From assembly GCA_946562005.1 (NCBI GenBank), contig CAMNVD010000007.1:1-25844 (forward strand): a stretch of 25,844 nt of DNA, given 5' to 3'. Source of the DNA: an uncultured Clostridia bacterium (lineage in GTDB: Bacteria; Bacillota; Dehalobacteriia; UBA4068; JAAVYR01). Position numbers and translations under genes: made by a program. The stretch's first letter is position 1; each line of letters starts with the position of its first letter. Below the pieces are notes generated by a model, which saw only the letters and a list, made by a program, of their open reading frames with translations, was not told the DNA's origin and did no database searches. Shown piece after piece: positions 7,541-16,300 of the stretch.

Positions 7541-8320
7541 ATGGAAGAAAAACAGTTGATAAGTGTAAAATTAGCTGAAAAAAAAATCTCTATGCTGGGC
7601 GCAGGCATCCATAATGTGACGATGGAAGAAACAATGTGTGCTGTTGATGGTTTTATAACAGCAGGTGGTTTGCATCAGATTATCACCCTCAATGCAGAAA
7701 TCCTTTATCAAGCGCAGTTTAATGAACGATTGCTATCTCTTATCAACAAGGCGGATTTGGTAACGCCGGATGGTAGTGGTATTGTTTGGGGGGCGGATTA
7801 TTTAGGCGTTCCCTTAAAAGAAAGAGTCAGCGGCATTGATTTGTTGTGGGAAATCTGCCGCATGGCGCCGGAAAAAGGCTGGCGTATTTATCTCCTGGGC
7901 GCAGCGCCGGGCATTGCAGATAAAGCGGCTGAAAATTTAAAAATGAAATATCCGGGCATTGCTATTGCAGGGGTAAGGAATGGATACTTTGATATTAATA
8001 ATAAGGAAGAAATTCAGAATGTGCTTGAAGATGTGCAGCAAGCGGCAGCTGATATTATCTTCATTGCAATGGGCGCACCTAGACAAGAGTATTTTATAGA
8101 GGACTATGGCAAGGATTTGGGTGTGAAAATAGCTATCGGTGTGGGCGGCAGCTTTGACGTAGTGGCAGGCGCTGTAAAAAGAGCGCCGGTCTTTATGCAG
8201 AAGATGGGTATTGAATGGCTATGGCGGCTCCTATGTCAACCAAGCCGGTGGAAACGAATGCTGAATCTGCCCAGATTTGTTGGTCTGGTAAAGAAAACCA
8301 AGAAAAAGCAGGGTTTGTGA
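7541..8320 (+). CDS. tagA: TagA/WecG-family N-acetylmannosaminyltransferase
   Basis: A 259-residue glycosyltransferase (GT26 family) that normally adds ManNAc or a related sugar to undecaprenyl-PP-GlcNAc, making the linkage unit of a wall polymer. Motifs are TLNAEILYQA (about 49-58), LVTPDGSGIVWGADYLG with Asp77 matching the proposed catalytic base, IYLLGAAPG, FIAMGAPRQEYFIEDY, GVGGSFDVVAGAVKRAP and the C-terminal membrane-binding basic tail IEWLWRLLCQPSRWKRML. The length fits B. subtilis TagA (256 residues). The start ATG has a weak site (GGTAG). It pairs functionally with the TagO-like enzyme at the right end of the window, which would make its lipid substrate. A terminator overlaps its last codons. 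Confidence 0.9.
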   Translation: MEEKQLISVKLAEKKISMLGAGIHNVTMEETMCAVDGFITAGGLHQIITLNAEILYQAQFNERLLSLINKADLVTPDGSGIVWGADYLGVPLKERVSGIDLLWEICRMAPEKGWRIYLLGAAPGIADKAAENLKMKYPGIAIAGVRNGYFDINNKEEIQNVLEDVQQAAADIIFIAMGAPRQEYFIEDYGKDLGVKIAIGVGGSFDVVAGAVKRAPVFMQKMGIEWLWRLLCQPSRWKRMLNLPRFVGLVKKTKKKQGL

Positions 8321-8337
8321 TAACCTTGCTTTTTTTG
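8305..8337 (+). terminator. intrinsic terminator overlapping the tagA stop codon
   Basis: AAAGCAGGGTT (8305-8315) pairs with AACCTTGCTTT (8322-8332) in an 11-bp stem with one G-U pair. The T-run continues to 8336. The tagA TGA stop (8318-8320) lies in the loop. Confidence 0.88.
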
Positions 8338-8729
8338 TTGCTAGGGTTTTCCTTTTTTGCTTTTTCTTAAAAAGCTGACTGCAAGATTTGCTGGATGGAG
8401 AATGTATTATTAGTGTAGACAGAAACACACCTGCGATACAATAAGGAAGAGAGGAGGCTGCTGCCAGAGAGAGTGATTCCTTGTCCTATAGCGGTGAAAA
8501 AATGTCTGCAAAAACATGAAAAAGGGCTTTTAATCATGCCGAGGGGTATGGTATAATAAGCAAGAGTATGGAGTTTTCTGTACTTTGTTACCGATAAGAC
8601 AGCTTCTAAAAACTTTTTGCGGTTTTTGTAAAAAAAGTTGCAAGAAAGTGAAAAAGATACCTGTATTTATTTATGTAAGAGAGTATGGAAAGTTTAATAC
8701 TCAATAAAATTTTAAGGAGGAATAAAAAA
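8338..8729 (+). other. S-layer gene promoter region and long leader
   Basis: This 390-base gap holds the S-layer promoter (8549-8557) and a leader of about 165 bases. In the leader AACTTTTT (8611-8618) can pair with AAAAAGTT (8632-8639). It ends in the strong site AAGGAGG (8714-8720). A small stem GCTTTTT/AAAAAGC (8359-8375) lies further upstream without a T-run. I see no convincing gene in the gap. Long structured leaders are known to stabilise S-layer mRNAs, but that role here is inference. Confidence 0.5.
8549..8557 (+). promoter_or_regulatory. extended -10 promoter of the S-layer gene
   Basis: TGGTATAAT is a consensus -10 with the TGn extension, followed by AAGCAAGA. The -35 side is weak (TTTAAT-like near 8529), which is tolerated with an extended -10. 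It is the only good promoter match upstream of the S-layer gene. Confidence 0.6.
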
Positions 8730-11700
8730 GTGAAGAAATTTTTAGTAGTTCTTCTCTCCGCAATGATGGTATTTGCATTTGCAACTACCGCATTTGCAGC
8801 TGGTCAGTTCACTGATATCGCTGACCTGTCCAAAGAAAGCCAAGATGCTATCGGCAAATTGAGCGCTTTGGAAATCATTGGTGGGTATCCTGATGGTACC
8901 TTCAAACCTGGTAACACTATTACTCGTGCTGAATTCGCAAAAATGGCTTGCGTAGCTGGTGGTATGGCTGAATCCGCTGACATCTTGGGCGGCACAACCT
9001 CTCAATTCAGCGACGTAAAAGCTAACGAATGGTACACTGGTTACATTAACTTAGCTGTATCTCAAGGCTATGTTAAAGGTTATCCAGATGGCACCTTCAA
9101 ACCTAACAATACCATTACTAACGCTGAAGTTATCACCGTTATCATGCGTATTTTAGGTTACAACGATAACCTTCCTGGTCCATGGCCGGTAGATTACGTT
9201 GCAAAAGCTGGTAACTTAGAAATTACCACAAACATTGTTACTGCTACCAACGCTAACGCTGTTCGTGGCGATGTTGCTCGCATGATCGACAACGCTTTGG
9301 ATGAAAACGTAGTTGTTTGGAACAATGACATTGACGATTTTGATGACAAATATCAAAACAGAAGCACTTCCTTATTGGCTGAAAGCTTCAAAGGTCAAAC
9401 CACTGAAGACAGAACTGTTTCCGAATGGTCTGTTGACAGCTTCACCAAAGGTAACTTAAGACTTACTTTGGAAGCTGAAAAAGATGCTGTAAACGGTTTT
9501 GTAGTAACTGATGCTACTGTAATCGGTGGCGGTTACACTCTCTACAACATCAACGACATGATTGTAGACGTTATCTACAAATATGACAAAGATTTAGACA
9601 AAAACGTAGCTAAATATGTTGATGTTAAATCTACTAAAACAACTGCTACCAAATTGAGCAAAGAAGGGGACACCAAAATTAAATTTGGTGACAAAACTTA
9701 CACCACCGTAAGAGACCTCAACTATGCTGATATCCAAAACAAAGATGGCGATTTCGTTAAAAACAGCTTGTTCACTGCTTACATCAACGATGACAACATC
9801 GTTTACAAATTGAAAAACGACTTAAACCCTGCAAGTGAATCCTATGTTGTAGACGAATACTTGGCTTCCAGCCAAAGAATCGATACTTATGATGAAACCA
9901 TCACCTTAAAAGGTGACGATGTAATGCTTTTCGGTCAAGACGGTAAAGCTATCGAACCTACCGACTTGAAAAACAAAGACATCATCAAAGTATATGAAAA
10001 CAAAGGCGACGCTGACAAAGTAATCTTCGTTGAAGGTTGGACTGACGGTGTTATCAACGATGACCTCGCAAGCAACGATGACGAAGGTGACAAAGTAAGA
10101 AAATTAAACATCGACGGTTCCGACTATGTTTACACTGGCGCTACTACCTTCTTCGATGACGATGAAGATAGCAACTCCTTCGACAAAGATTATCTTGGCA
10201 CTAAAGTACAATATGCTTTAGACGCTGGTAACAGAGTAATCGGTGTGATCTACACTGAATCTGCTTTGGGCAACACTGTATATGGTATCGTAACCAACAT
10301 GTATGCTACTACCTCTGCTGCAAGTGCAAAGAGAGACGTTATGTATTATGACACCATTACCCTCTTCAACCAAGATGGTAAAACTGTAAAATACGATGTT
10401 GAAGAATTAGAAATTGCTTACCTCGACAAAACTGGTTATACTCAAGAAGAACTTGATAAAAAAATGGATGGTAACATCCAAGATGGTACCGCTGCATACT
10501 TGGCAATCGGCGACTTGGTAAAAGTTCGCTTGACCAAAGACGGCGAAATCCACAGAGTATACTCCACTGAATCTGAACTTGGTTCTCAAGCAAATGATGA
10601 AGGCAAAGCTGATGTAGATACCAAAAACGAACGTATTACCTTAGGTAAAACTGCATATCCTGTACTTGCTAAAATCGCAGCTTTCGACGTAACTATGGAA
10701 TCTGGCAACAGCAACACTGTAAAAGTTGACTCTGTATCCTTGATTACCAAAGATGAAATCGTAAGCGGTGACGTTAAAGGTAAAGCTATCTCCTACATCA
10801 CTGATGTTGATGGCGACTTGGTAGCTATGAAAGTAGAAGACTTCTCCTCTACTGGTAACAGCCACTTCGGCTTCATCAAAACTGTAGGTGCTAGAAACGC
10901 TGACATCGACTATGGTGTTAAATTCTGGGATGACAGCAAAGTATATGAAGTAGTTGGCGGTAAAGATGCTTTGGCTAACTTGAAAGCTGATACCTTTGTT
11001 CGTTATGAATTATCTGGCGACAAAGTAACCTTCGTTGAAAACATCTATGAAGGTACTGCTGCTAAGTTTGCTCCAATTGATGTAAAACTTGGAACTGCTG
11101 CTACTGTAGATACCGTTAAAAACGGCGTTTACAAATTAGACGATGGTACCAAAGATAAAAAAGCTACTGAATTCACTGTAGAAGAAGGTACTAACATCTT
11201 TGAAATCACCTACAGAGCTAATGGTTCTATCTATGACATCAAAGCTGTAGATTCCGTTGGTAAGAGCGACAAAGTTACCGTTCAAACCAGAGGGAAAAAT
11301 ATTGATGGCAACACCACTTCTGTAGAAAACGGTGGTAAAATCGAAGGTGGCTTGGATAGCTTCGAAGCTTTAGAAGCTGAATTCGTTGTAATCCACAACA
11401 CCAACGACTACAAAGTAGATACTGACAAAGATGATACTACCATCTCTACTGATAAAGAAATTAAAGATGCTGTAGCAAATGCTAAAAAAGAAGGTACCTT
11501 CAGCAAATACAGCCCTAAAGACAACACTGTTCTTATTGACGATATTGAATATGATGCAGCTAACATCACTGTAATCGACAACAGTGGCGACGCTCCTAAA
11601 AAAGCTACCATTGATGACATTACTCCTAAATCTACTGTTAAATATAGCACCAAAAACGGCGCTGTAAATGTAATCGTATTCGGTACTCCATCTACCACCA

Positions 11701-11753
11701 CCCCTGGTACCCCAGATGGTGAAGGTGACGGCACTGAAGAACCAACTGCATAA
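8730..11753 (+). CDS. major S-layer protein with N-terminal SLH domains
   Basis: A 1007-residue secreted surface protein. The GTG at 8730 follows AAGGAGG by nine bases and gives a textbook signal peptide (MKKFLVVLLSAMMVFAF...TTAFA, cut after residue 23); the longer frame from 8685 lacks a ribosome site. SLH1 spans about 27-77 (GGYPDGTFKPGNTITRAEFAKM) and SLH2 about 93-143 (GYPDGTFKPNNTITNAE), while SLH3 at about 150-190 is degenerate. SLH domains bind pyruvylated wall polysaccharide made with CsaB, which is encoded at 22011. The rest is Asp/Lys/Thr-rich beta-type sequence with few cysteines, ending in a Thr/Pro/Gly tail. Codon use is strongly biased (AAA, GCT, GGT, AAC, GAC) unlike neighbours, as expected for one of the most abundant cell proteins. 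Confidence 0.92.
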   Translation: MKKFLVVLLSAMMVFAFATTAFAAGQFTDIADLSKESQDAIGKLSALEIIGGYPDGTFKPGNTITRAEFAKMACVAGGMAESADILGGTTSQFSDVKANEWYTGYINLAVSQGYVKGYPDGTFKPNNTITNAEVITVIMRILGYNDNLPGPWPVDYVAKAGNLEITTNIVTATNANAVRGDVARMIDNALDENVVVWNNDIDDFDDKYQNRSTSLLAESFKGQTTEDRTVSEWSVDSFTKGNLRLTLEAEKDAVNGFVVTDATVIGGGYTLYNINDMIVDVIYKYDKDLDKNVAKYVDVKSTKTTATKLSKEGDTKIKFGDKTYTTVRDLNYADIQNKDGDFVKNSLFTAYINDDNIVYKLKNDLNPASESYVVDEYLASSQRIDTYDETITLKGDDVMLFGQDGKAIEPTDLKNKDIIKVYENKGDADKVIFVEGWTDGVINDDLASNDDEGDKVRKLNIDGSDYVYTGATTFFDDDEDSNSFDKDYLGTKVQYALDAGNRVIGVIYTESALGNTVYGIVTNMYATTSAASAKRDVMYYDTITLFNQDGKTVKYDVEELEIAYLDKTGYTQEELDKKMDGNIQDGTAAYLAIGDLVKVRLTKDGEIHRVYSTESELGSQANDEGKADVDTKNERITLGKTAYPVLAKIAAFDVTMESGNSNTVKVDSVSLITKDEIVSGDVKGKAISYITDVDGDLVAMKVEDFSSTGNSHFGFIKTVGARNADIDYGVKFWDDSKVYEVVGGKDALANLKADTFVRYELSGDKVTFVENIYEGTAAKFAPIDVKLGTAATVDTVKNGVYKLDDGTKDKKATEFTVEEGTNIFEITYRANGSIYDIKAVDSVGKSDKVTVQTRGKNIDGNTTSVENGGKIEGGLDSFEALEAEFVVIHNTNDYKVDTDKDDTTISTDKEIKDAVANAKKEGTFSKYSPKDNTVLIDDIEYDAANITVIDNSGDAPKKATIDDITPKSTVKYSTKNGAVNVIVFGTPSTTTPGTPDGEGDGTEEPTA

Positions 11754-11777
11754 TTTGTAGCTAATACAGATTATCTG

Positions 11778-11811
11778 AAAAAGAAGTCCTCTTATGAGGG
11801 CTTCTTTTTTT
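11778..11811 (+). terminator. intrinsic terminator after the S-layer gene
   Basis: AAGAAGTCCTC (11781-11791) and GAGGGCTTCTT (11796-11806) form an 11-bp stem (one T-G pair) with a TTAT loop, extended by A-T pairs on the outside and followed by a T-run. Confidence 0.93.
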
Positions 11812-11820
11812 ATATTTAAA

Positions 11821-11848
11821 GACCCTTCGACTGCGCTCAGGGTGACAC
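11821..11848. repeat. intergenic dispersed repeat (CTTCGACTGCGCTCAGGGTGAC type)
   Basis: The stretch GACCCTTCGACTGCGCTCAG followed by GGTGACAC matches the intergenic repeat family seen in many bacterial genomes, whose complement reads TGTCA(C/T)(C/T)CTGAGCG. It lies just after the S-layer terminator. A shorter copy follows at 11879. Confidence 0.65.
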
Positions 11849-11878
11849 TAAAGGAAGTGATAATTTGAAAGCTTCTTA

Positions 11879-11896
11879 GACGGTGCTCAGGGTGAC
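11879..11896. repeat. partial second copy of the intergenic repeat
   Basis: GACGGTGCTCAGGGTGAC repeats the core GCTCAGGGTGAC of the element at 11821-11848 about 50 bases away in the same orientation. Confidence 0.55.
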
Positions 11897-12094
11897 TTGC
11901 TATGCCTCGATCTACAAGGTGTTGCTGATTAGTCCTGTTTCTTGTAGGGGGTAATTGGTTTACATTTGCACTTAGTGGCGGATTATTTTTCAGGTTATTT
12001 TTATATAGTTGTGTTGTAATAACCATGTATTAACTGCATAAATCTATAGGAGCCGAGCAATAGCGGATAAAAATACTTTGCTATTTTTTGTTTC

Positions 12095-12123
12095 TTGACA
12101 TTGAATTTAAGAATTGCTATAAT
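12095..12123 (+). promoter_or_regulatory. consensus sigma-A promoter of the efflux operon
   Basis: TTGACA (12095-12100) and TATAAT (12118-12123) are both perfect and are separated by exactly 17 bases. Transcription should start near 12130, inside the TetR-type operator. Such a strong promoter needs repression, which fits the operator and the tetR gene at the operon end. Confidence 0.93.
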
Positions 12124-12129
12124 AATCCC

Positions 12130-12151
12130 ACCGACCGACTGGTCGGTCGGT
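12130..12151 (+). promoter_or_regulatory. palindromic TetR-family operator
   Basis: Arms ACCGACCGAC (12130-12139) and GTCGGTCGGT (12142-12151) are perfect inverted repeats around TG. The site covers about +1 to +22 of the efflux promoter, so a bound repressor would block initiation. The GACCGAC-GTCGGTC pattern is typical of TetR-family operators. The TetR protein at 17646 is the likely ligand. A T-run follows the palindrome, so a terminator-like hairpin is a secondary reading. Confidence 0.85.
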
Positions 12152-12254
12152 TTTTTCAATTTGTTTTCTATATTCTTTTTTAATGAAAAGAAAAGAAATA
12201 GATAGCATTATTTTTTATCATCTGTTGCAAAGAGAAAGAGGAGTGAGAAGATTC

Positions 12255-13349
12255 ATGGCAAAGAACAACAGAAAGTATCTGATGGTGGGCATTTCCCTGC
12301 TGTTATTTGCGGCAATCATGTGCGGCTGTGGTGGCGGTGATGATGCAGCCCAGGTAAGCGGTGACGAACCAACGGGTATCCCTGTAAATGCAGTGGCGGC
12401 TACTCAAGGGAAAATCGTGGAAAGCACCGTCGTAAAAGGGAAGGTAGAAGCAAAAGACAGTATTAATATCGTGCCAAAAGCCTCCGGCAGAGTATCTGAG
12501 GTATTGGTGTCTGTCGGGGATAATGTGAAAAAAGGACAGGTGTTGGTGCGTTTGGAATCTAGTGAAATCCAAGCACAACTTCGCCAAGCCCAGGCAGGCC
12601 TGAACACTGCGCGGACTGCCTATAACAATGCAAAAACCAATTTGCAGCGGACAGAAGAGCTCTATAATGAAGGCGCAGTCTCTCTCCAACAATTAGAACA
12701 GGCGAGACTTAATGTAGAAAGCAATAATCCCCAATCTGCTGTGGCCAATGTAGAGTTGTTACAGTTGCAATACGATAATACAATTATTAAGTCTCCTATC
12801 GATGGACAGGTGGCTTCTTGCAGCGCTGTAGTAGGAGAAATGGCCGGTAGCAGCGTTATCGCAAGTGTGGTAAATATGGATTCTGTGGTGGTAAAGACGG
12901 ATGTAACCGAACGGCGCATTAATGATGTGGCCAAAGGACAGGAAGTATTGGTAGACATCTCTTCCGCCGGGGCTGAACCATTTACCGGGGTGGTAACGGC
13001 AATCGCTCCGGCTGCAAACTTGCAGACGATGACTTATCCGCTGGAAATTACCATCAGCAATAAAGACCATGTGATAAAACCAGGGATGTTTGCAGAAGCA
13101 AAAGTGTCTACCAAGCAAAAAGAAGAGGCTGTTATTATCCCAGTAGAAGCTATCGTAGATACTGACGGCGTGTCTTCTGTATTTGTAGTGAAAGATAATG
13201 TGGCGCATTACGTAGAAGTGGAAACTGGATTAAACGATGGTGATAATGTGGAAATCCTCTCCGGTGTTGCGGCAGGTGATATCGTCGTAACACTGGGGCA
13301 ACATAAATTACAGGATAACGATCCTGTATTTATCGCAGGAGGGGAATAA
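12255..13349 (+). CDS. RND efflux periplasmic adaptor (membrane fusion) protein
   Basis: A 364-residue HlyD/AcrA-type adaptor that links the RND pump to an outer component. After a hydrophobic N-terminal segment ending in MCGCGGG (signal or lipoprotein-like, lipobox not canonical) come the first half of a lipoyl domain (VPKASGRVSEVLVSVGDNV, then KKGQVLV), a coiled-coil hairpin at roughly residues 85-155 rich in Gln, Ala and Glu, the second lipoyl half (TIIKSPIDGQVASC), a beta-barrel domain and a membrane-proximal domain with VIIPVEAI. The frame is open from 12183, but ATG 12255 follows an AAGAGGAG site and starts the signal sequence MAKNNRKYLM. It is the first gene of a four-gene operon with two to three bases between most members. 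Confidence 0.88.
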   Translation: MAKNNRKYLMVGISLLLFAAIMCGCGGGDDAAQVSGDEPTGIPVNAVAATQGKIVESTVVKGKVEAKDSINIVPKASGRVSEVLVSVGDNVKKGQVLVRLESSEIQAQLRQAQAGLNTARTAYNNAKTNLQRTEELYNEGAVSLQQLEQARLNVESNNPQSAVANVELLQLQYDNTIIKSPIDGQVASCSAVVGEMAGSSVIASVVNMDSVVVKTDVTERRINDVAKGQEVLVDISSAGAEPFTGVVTAIAPAANLQTMTYPLEITISNKDHVIKPGMFAEAKVSTKQKEEAVIIPVEAIVDTDGVSSVFVVKDNVAHYVEVETGLNDGDNVEILSGVAAGDIVVTLGQHKLQDNDPVFIAGGE

Positions 13350-13351
13350 GC

Positions 13352-16300
13352 ATGAAGATGACTGAAGTATCCGTAAAAAGACCAGTCACCATTGCCATGG
13401 CCTTTTTATGTGTGATTCTTTTGGGTGTAGTATCCCTTTCTAAACTGGCGTTGGATTTGATGCCAAATATTACTTATCCGATGGCTATCGTCATTACCAG
13501 CTATTCGGATGCAGGCCCAGAAGAAGTAGAAAATAATGTGACCATCCCCATGGAAAATGCGTTGGGAGCGGTAAGCGGCATTGATACCATTTCTTCTACA
13601 TCCTCTCGTGGTTCCTCTATGGTAATGGCGACCTTTAACTGGGGAACGGATATGAACTTTGCTACACTTCGGATGCGGGAAAAGGTGGATTTGGTAAAGG
13701 GAATGCTGCCGGACGATGCGGACTCACCGATGATTATCCAGGCAGACCCCTCTATGATGCCGGTTATCTATATGAGTCTTTCTGGTGGGAAAGACTTATC
13801 TTATTTGAAAACTTTAGCAGAAGACACCATCCAGCCAAGATTAGAACGGCAAAATGGTGTAGCCTCTGTAGAAATCCAAGGTGGTTATAGCAAAGAAATC
13901 CAAGTTATTCCAGACCCGGTGAAAATGCGGGCCTATAACTTGACCATTGCCTCGATTTCTCAGATGATACAGTCTGACAACAGCAACTTTTCTACTGGTA
14001 CGGTAGAAACGGCCGGAAAAGATATTATCGTCCGGGCAGTCGGGCGCTTTGCCTCTATCGAGGATATTGGCATGGTGCAAATTCCCACTGGCAGCGGCAC
14101 GGTAAACTTATCTGAAATCGCTCAAATCGTGGAAACCAATGCAGAAGTGACCGGCTATGGCAGAATCAATGGGGAAGACGGCCTGGCTATCTCTATCAGC
14201 AAGCAAAGCGACGCCAACACAGTAGAGGTGTCCAATAATGTAAAACGGGCTGTTGCCCAACTGGAACGAGAACTGCCGGAAAATGTTTCTCTGAATGTGA
14301 TTATGGATAGTGCGGACTATATTAATGGTACCATTGACAATTTGGTGCAGACATTAATTACGGGGTCTATTCTCTCTATTCTGGTATTGCTTTTATTTTT
14401 AAGAAGCATCAAGAGCACCATCGTTATTGCATTGTCTATTCCTATTTCCCTGATTGGGACATTCGTATTGATGTTTTTCAACGATGTTACCCTGAACATC
14501 ATGTCCTTGGGGGGCTTATCGCTGGGGCTGGGGATGATGGTAGACTCCTCTATCGTTGTCCTGGAAAACGTATACCGGCATAATGAATTAGGGGAAGACA
14601 GAGAAACTGCTGCTATCAAAGGCGCCTCTGAAATGGGGTTAGCGGTAATCGCTTCTACCTTGACCACGGTGGCAGTATTCTTGCCTATGGTATTCACGGA
14701 AGGCATCGCTTCTATGATGATGCGGGATATGTCTCTTACTGTAAGTTTCTCTCTTTTGATGTCTTTAGTTGTGGCGTTGACTTTGGTGCCAATGCTTTGC
14801 TCTAAGCTCATTAGTAAAGAAGAACTAGACGAACTGGAAGCCAGACGGAACTCTGGGGAAAAGCAAAATTTCTTAGTTCGTATGGGTGAAAAATTTAACA
14901 ATTGGTTCATGAAGTTTGAGGATAAATATAAACAACTGTTAAACTGGGCGCTGCACCACCGGAAAAAGGTAGTGCTCTCTGTGGTACTTGCTTTTGTGGT
15001 AAGCTTCTTCCTCATTCCGGTTATCGGCATGGAGCTGATGCCTGCTTCTGACGAAGGACAAATCTCCATTAACGTATCCTTGGAAGATGGCACTACACTG
15101 GAAACTACCAATGAGGTGGTAAAACAAGCGGAAGAAATCATTCTGGATTATGGTGATGTCATTGATTTGGTATTCACCAATGTGAGCGGCTCTAGCGGCA
15201 GCATTACAGTGATGTTGGTACCACTGGAAGAAAGAAGTGTTAGCAGTGACGATGTAGCGGAAGATTTGCGGAAACGCCTTGCTATGGTGCCAGGTGCAGA
15301 TATCTATGTATCTGGTGCTAGCTCCTCTGGGATGGGCGGCATGGGCGGTGGCGGCGTCTCCATCCAACTGCAAGGGGATGACCTGGAAACACTGCAAAAA
15401 GTGGCAAATGATATTGTCGGCCTTATTGAAGGGGTTGAGGGTGTCCGTGAAGCTAGCAGCAGCTTGGAAGATGCCCAGCCAGAATATGTCATCCGTGTTA
15501 ATCGCTTGAAGGCTAGCCAATACGGTCTGAGCTTAGCCCAAATCGCAACGGCTGCTAGAAGTGGTTTCAGCGGTAACGTGGCCTCTGTATACCGAGTAGA
15601 CGGCAATGAATATGACATCCGGGTTATCTTACCTGAAGAATATCGCAGGAGCATTACGGACATGGAGAACATTATGGTGTCTACGGCTAGCGGCAGCCAG
15701 GTGCCTTTGGGCGACATTGCAGAGTTTTCCTTAGAAGCTGGTCCTGATAGCATTAGCCGTGAAAACCAAATCCGTCAGGTAACGGTGTCCGCTTCTATTT
15801 ATGATAGAGACTTAAACAGCGTTGTCTCTGATATTAATAAGAAAATTGCCCAATACCCAATGCCGGAGGGCTATAGCGTGGTACAGGGTGGTTCTTATGA
15901 AACCATGATGGAATCCTTCGGCAGCTTAGGTTTGGCATTGCTTTTAGCCATTGTCTTGGTATATATGATTATGGCGGCGCTGTATGAATCTTTTATTTAT
16001 CCTTTTGTCATTCTTTTCTCTCTGCCGACGGCGTTAATCGGGGTTATCTTCTCCCTTGCTCTTACTGGTCGTGCGCTTAGTATGCCGGCCCTGATGGGGT
16101 GTATTATGTTAGCAGGGATTGTAGTAAACAATGGGATTGTATTGGTTGACTATATTAATCAATTACGTGCTCAAGGTATGAGTAAAGACGAAGCTATCGT
16201 TACCGGTAGCCCTACTCGTCTTCGTCCGGTGCTCATGTCTACCCTGACTACCGTACTGGGTATGCTGCCTATGGCTATCGGCGCCGGAGATGGCGGCGCT

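Larger units (their letters stand above)
11812..12094. other. gap holding repeat elements, no gene seen
   Basis: The left part carries two partial copies of a GCTCAGGGTGAC repeat. Further on, CTACAAG (11912-11918) and CTTGTAG (11941-11947) form a 7-bp inverted pair, and AATAGC/GCTATT (12059-12064 and 12080-12085) is followed by TTTT, a weak terminator-like stem. A small RNA could lie between, but no promoter with both elements was found for it. Confidence 0.4.

Noticed and set aside
8359..8375. GCTTTTT/AAAAAGC stem as a second terminator after tagA
   Set aside because: Only seven mostly A-T pairs with a three-base loop and no T-run after it; the terminator at 8305 is sufficient.
8462..8554. 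Possible small leader peptide starting with GTG after GAGGAGG
   Set aside because: The distance from the ribosome site is too long, the frame ends within the S-layer -10, and nothing supports coding.
11370..12026. Minus-strand open frame of 218 codons over the S-layer 3' end and the following gap
   Set aside because: It crosses a clear S-layer terminator and is opposite a highly biased gene; no recognisable protein or start signal.
12130..12157. The efflux operator palindrome plus T-run as a transcription terminator
   Set aside because: It begins at the expected transcription start of a perfect promoter, so an operator is the better reading; termination right at the start would be unusual.
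14317..15141. Long open frame on the minus strand inside the RND pump gene (274 codons)
   Set aside because: It lies fully opposite a strongly supported gene, has low-complexity Ser/Thr-rich content and no ribosome binding site or family match; it is a shadow of the codon pattern.
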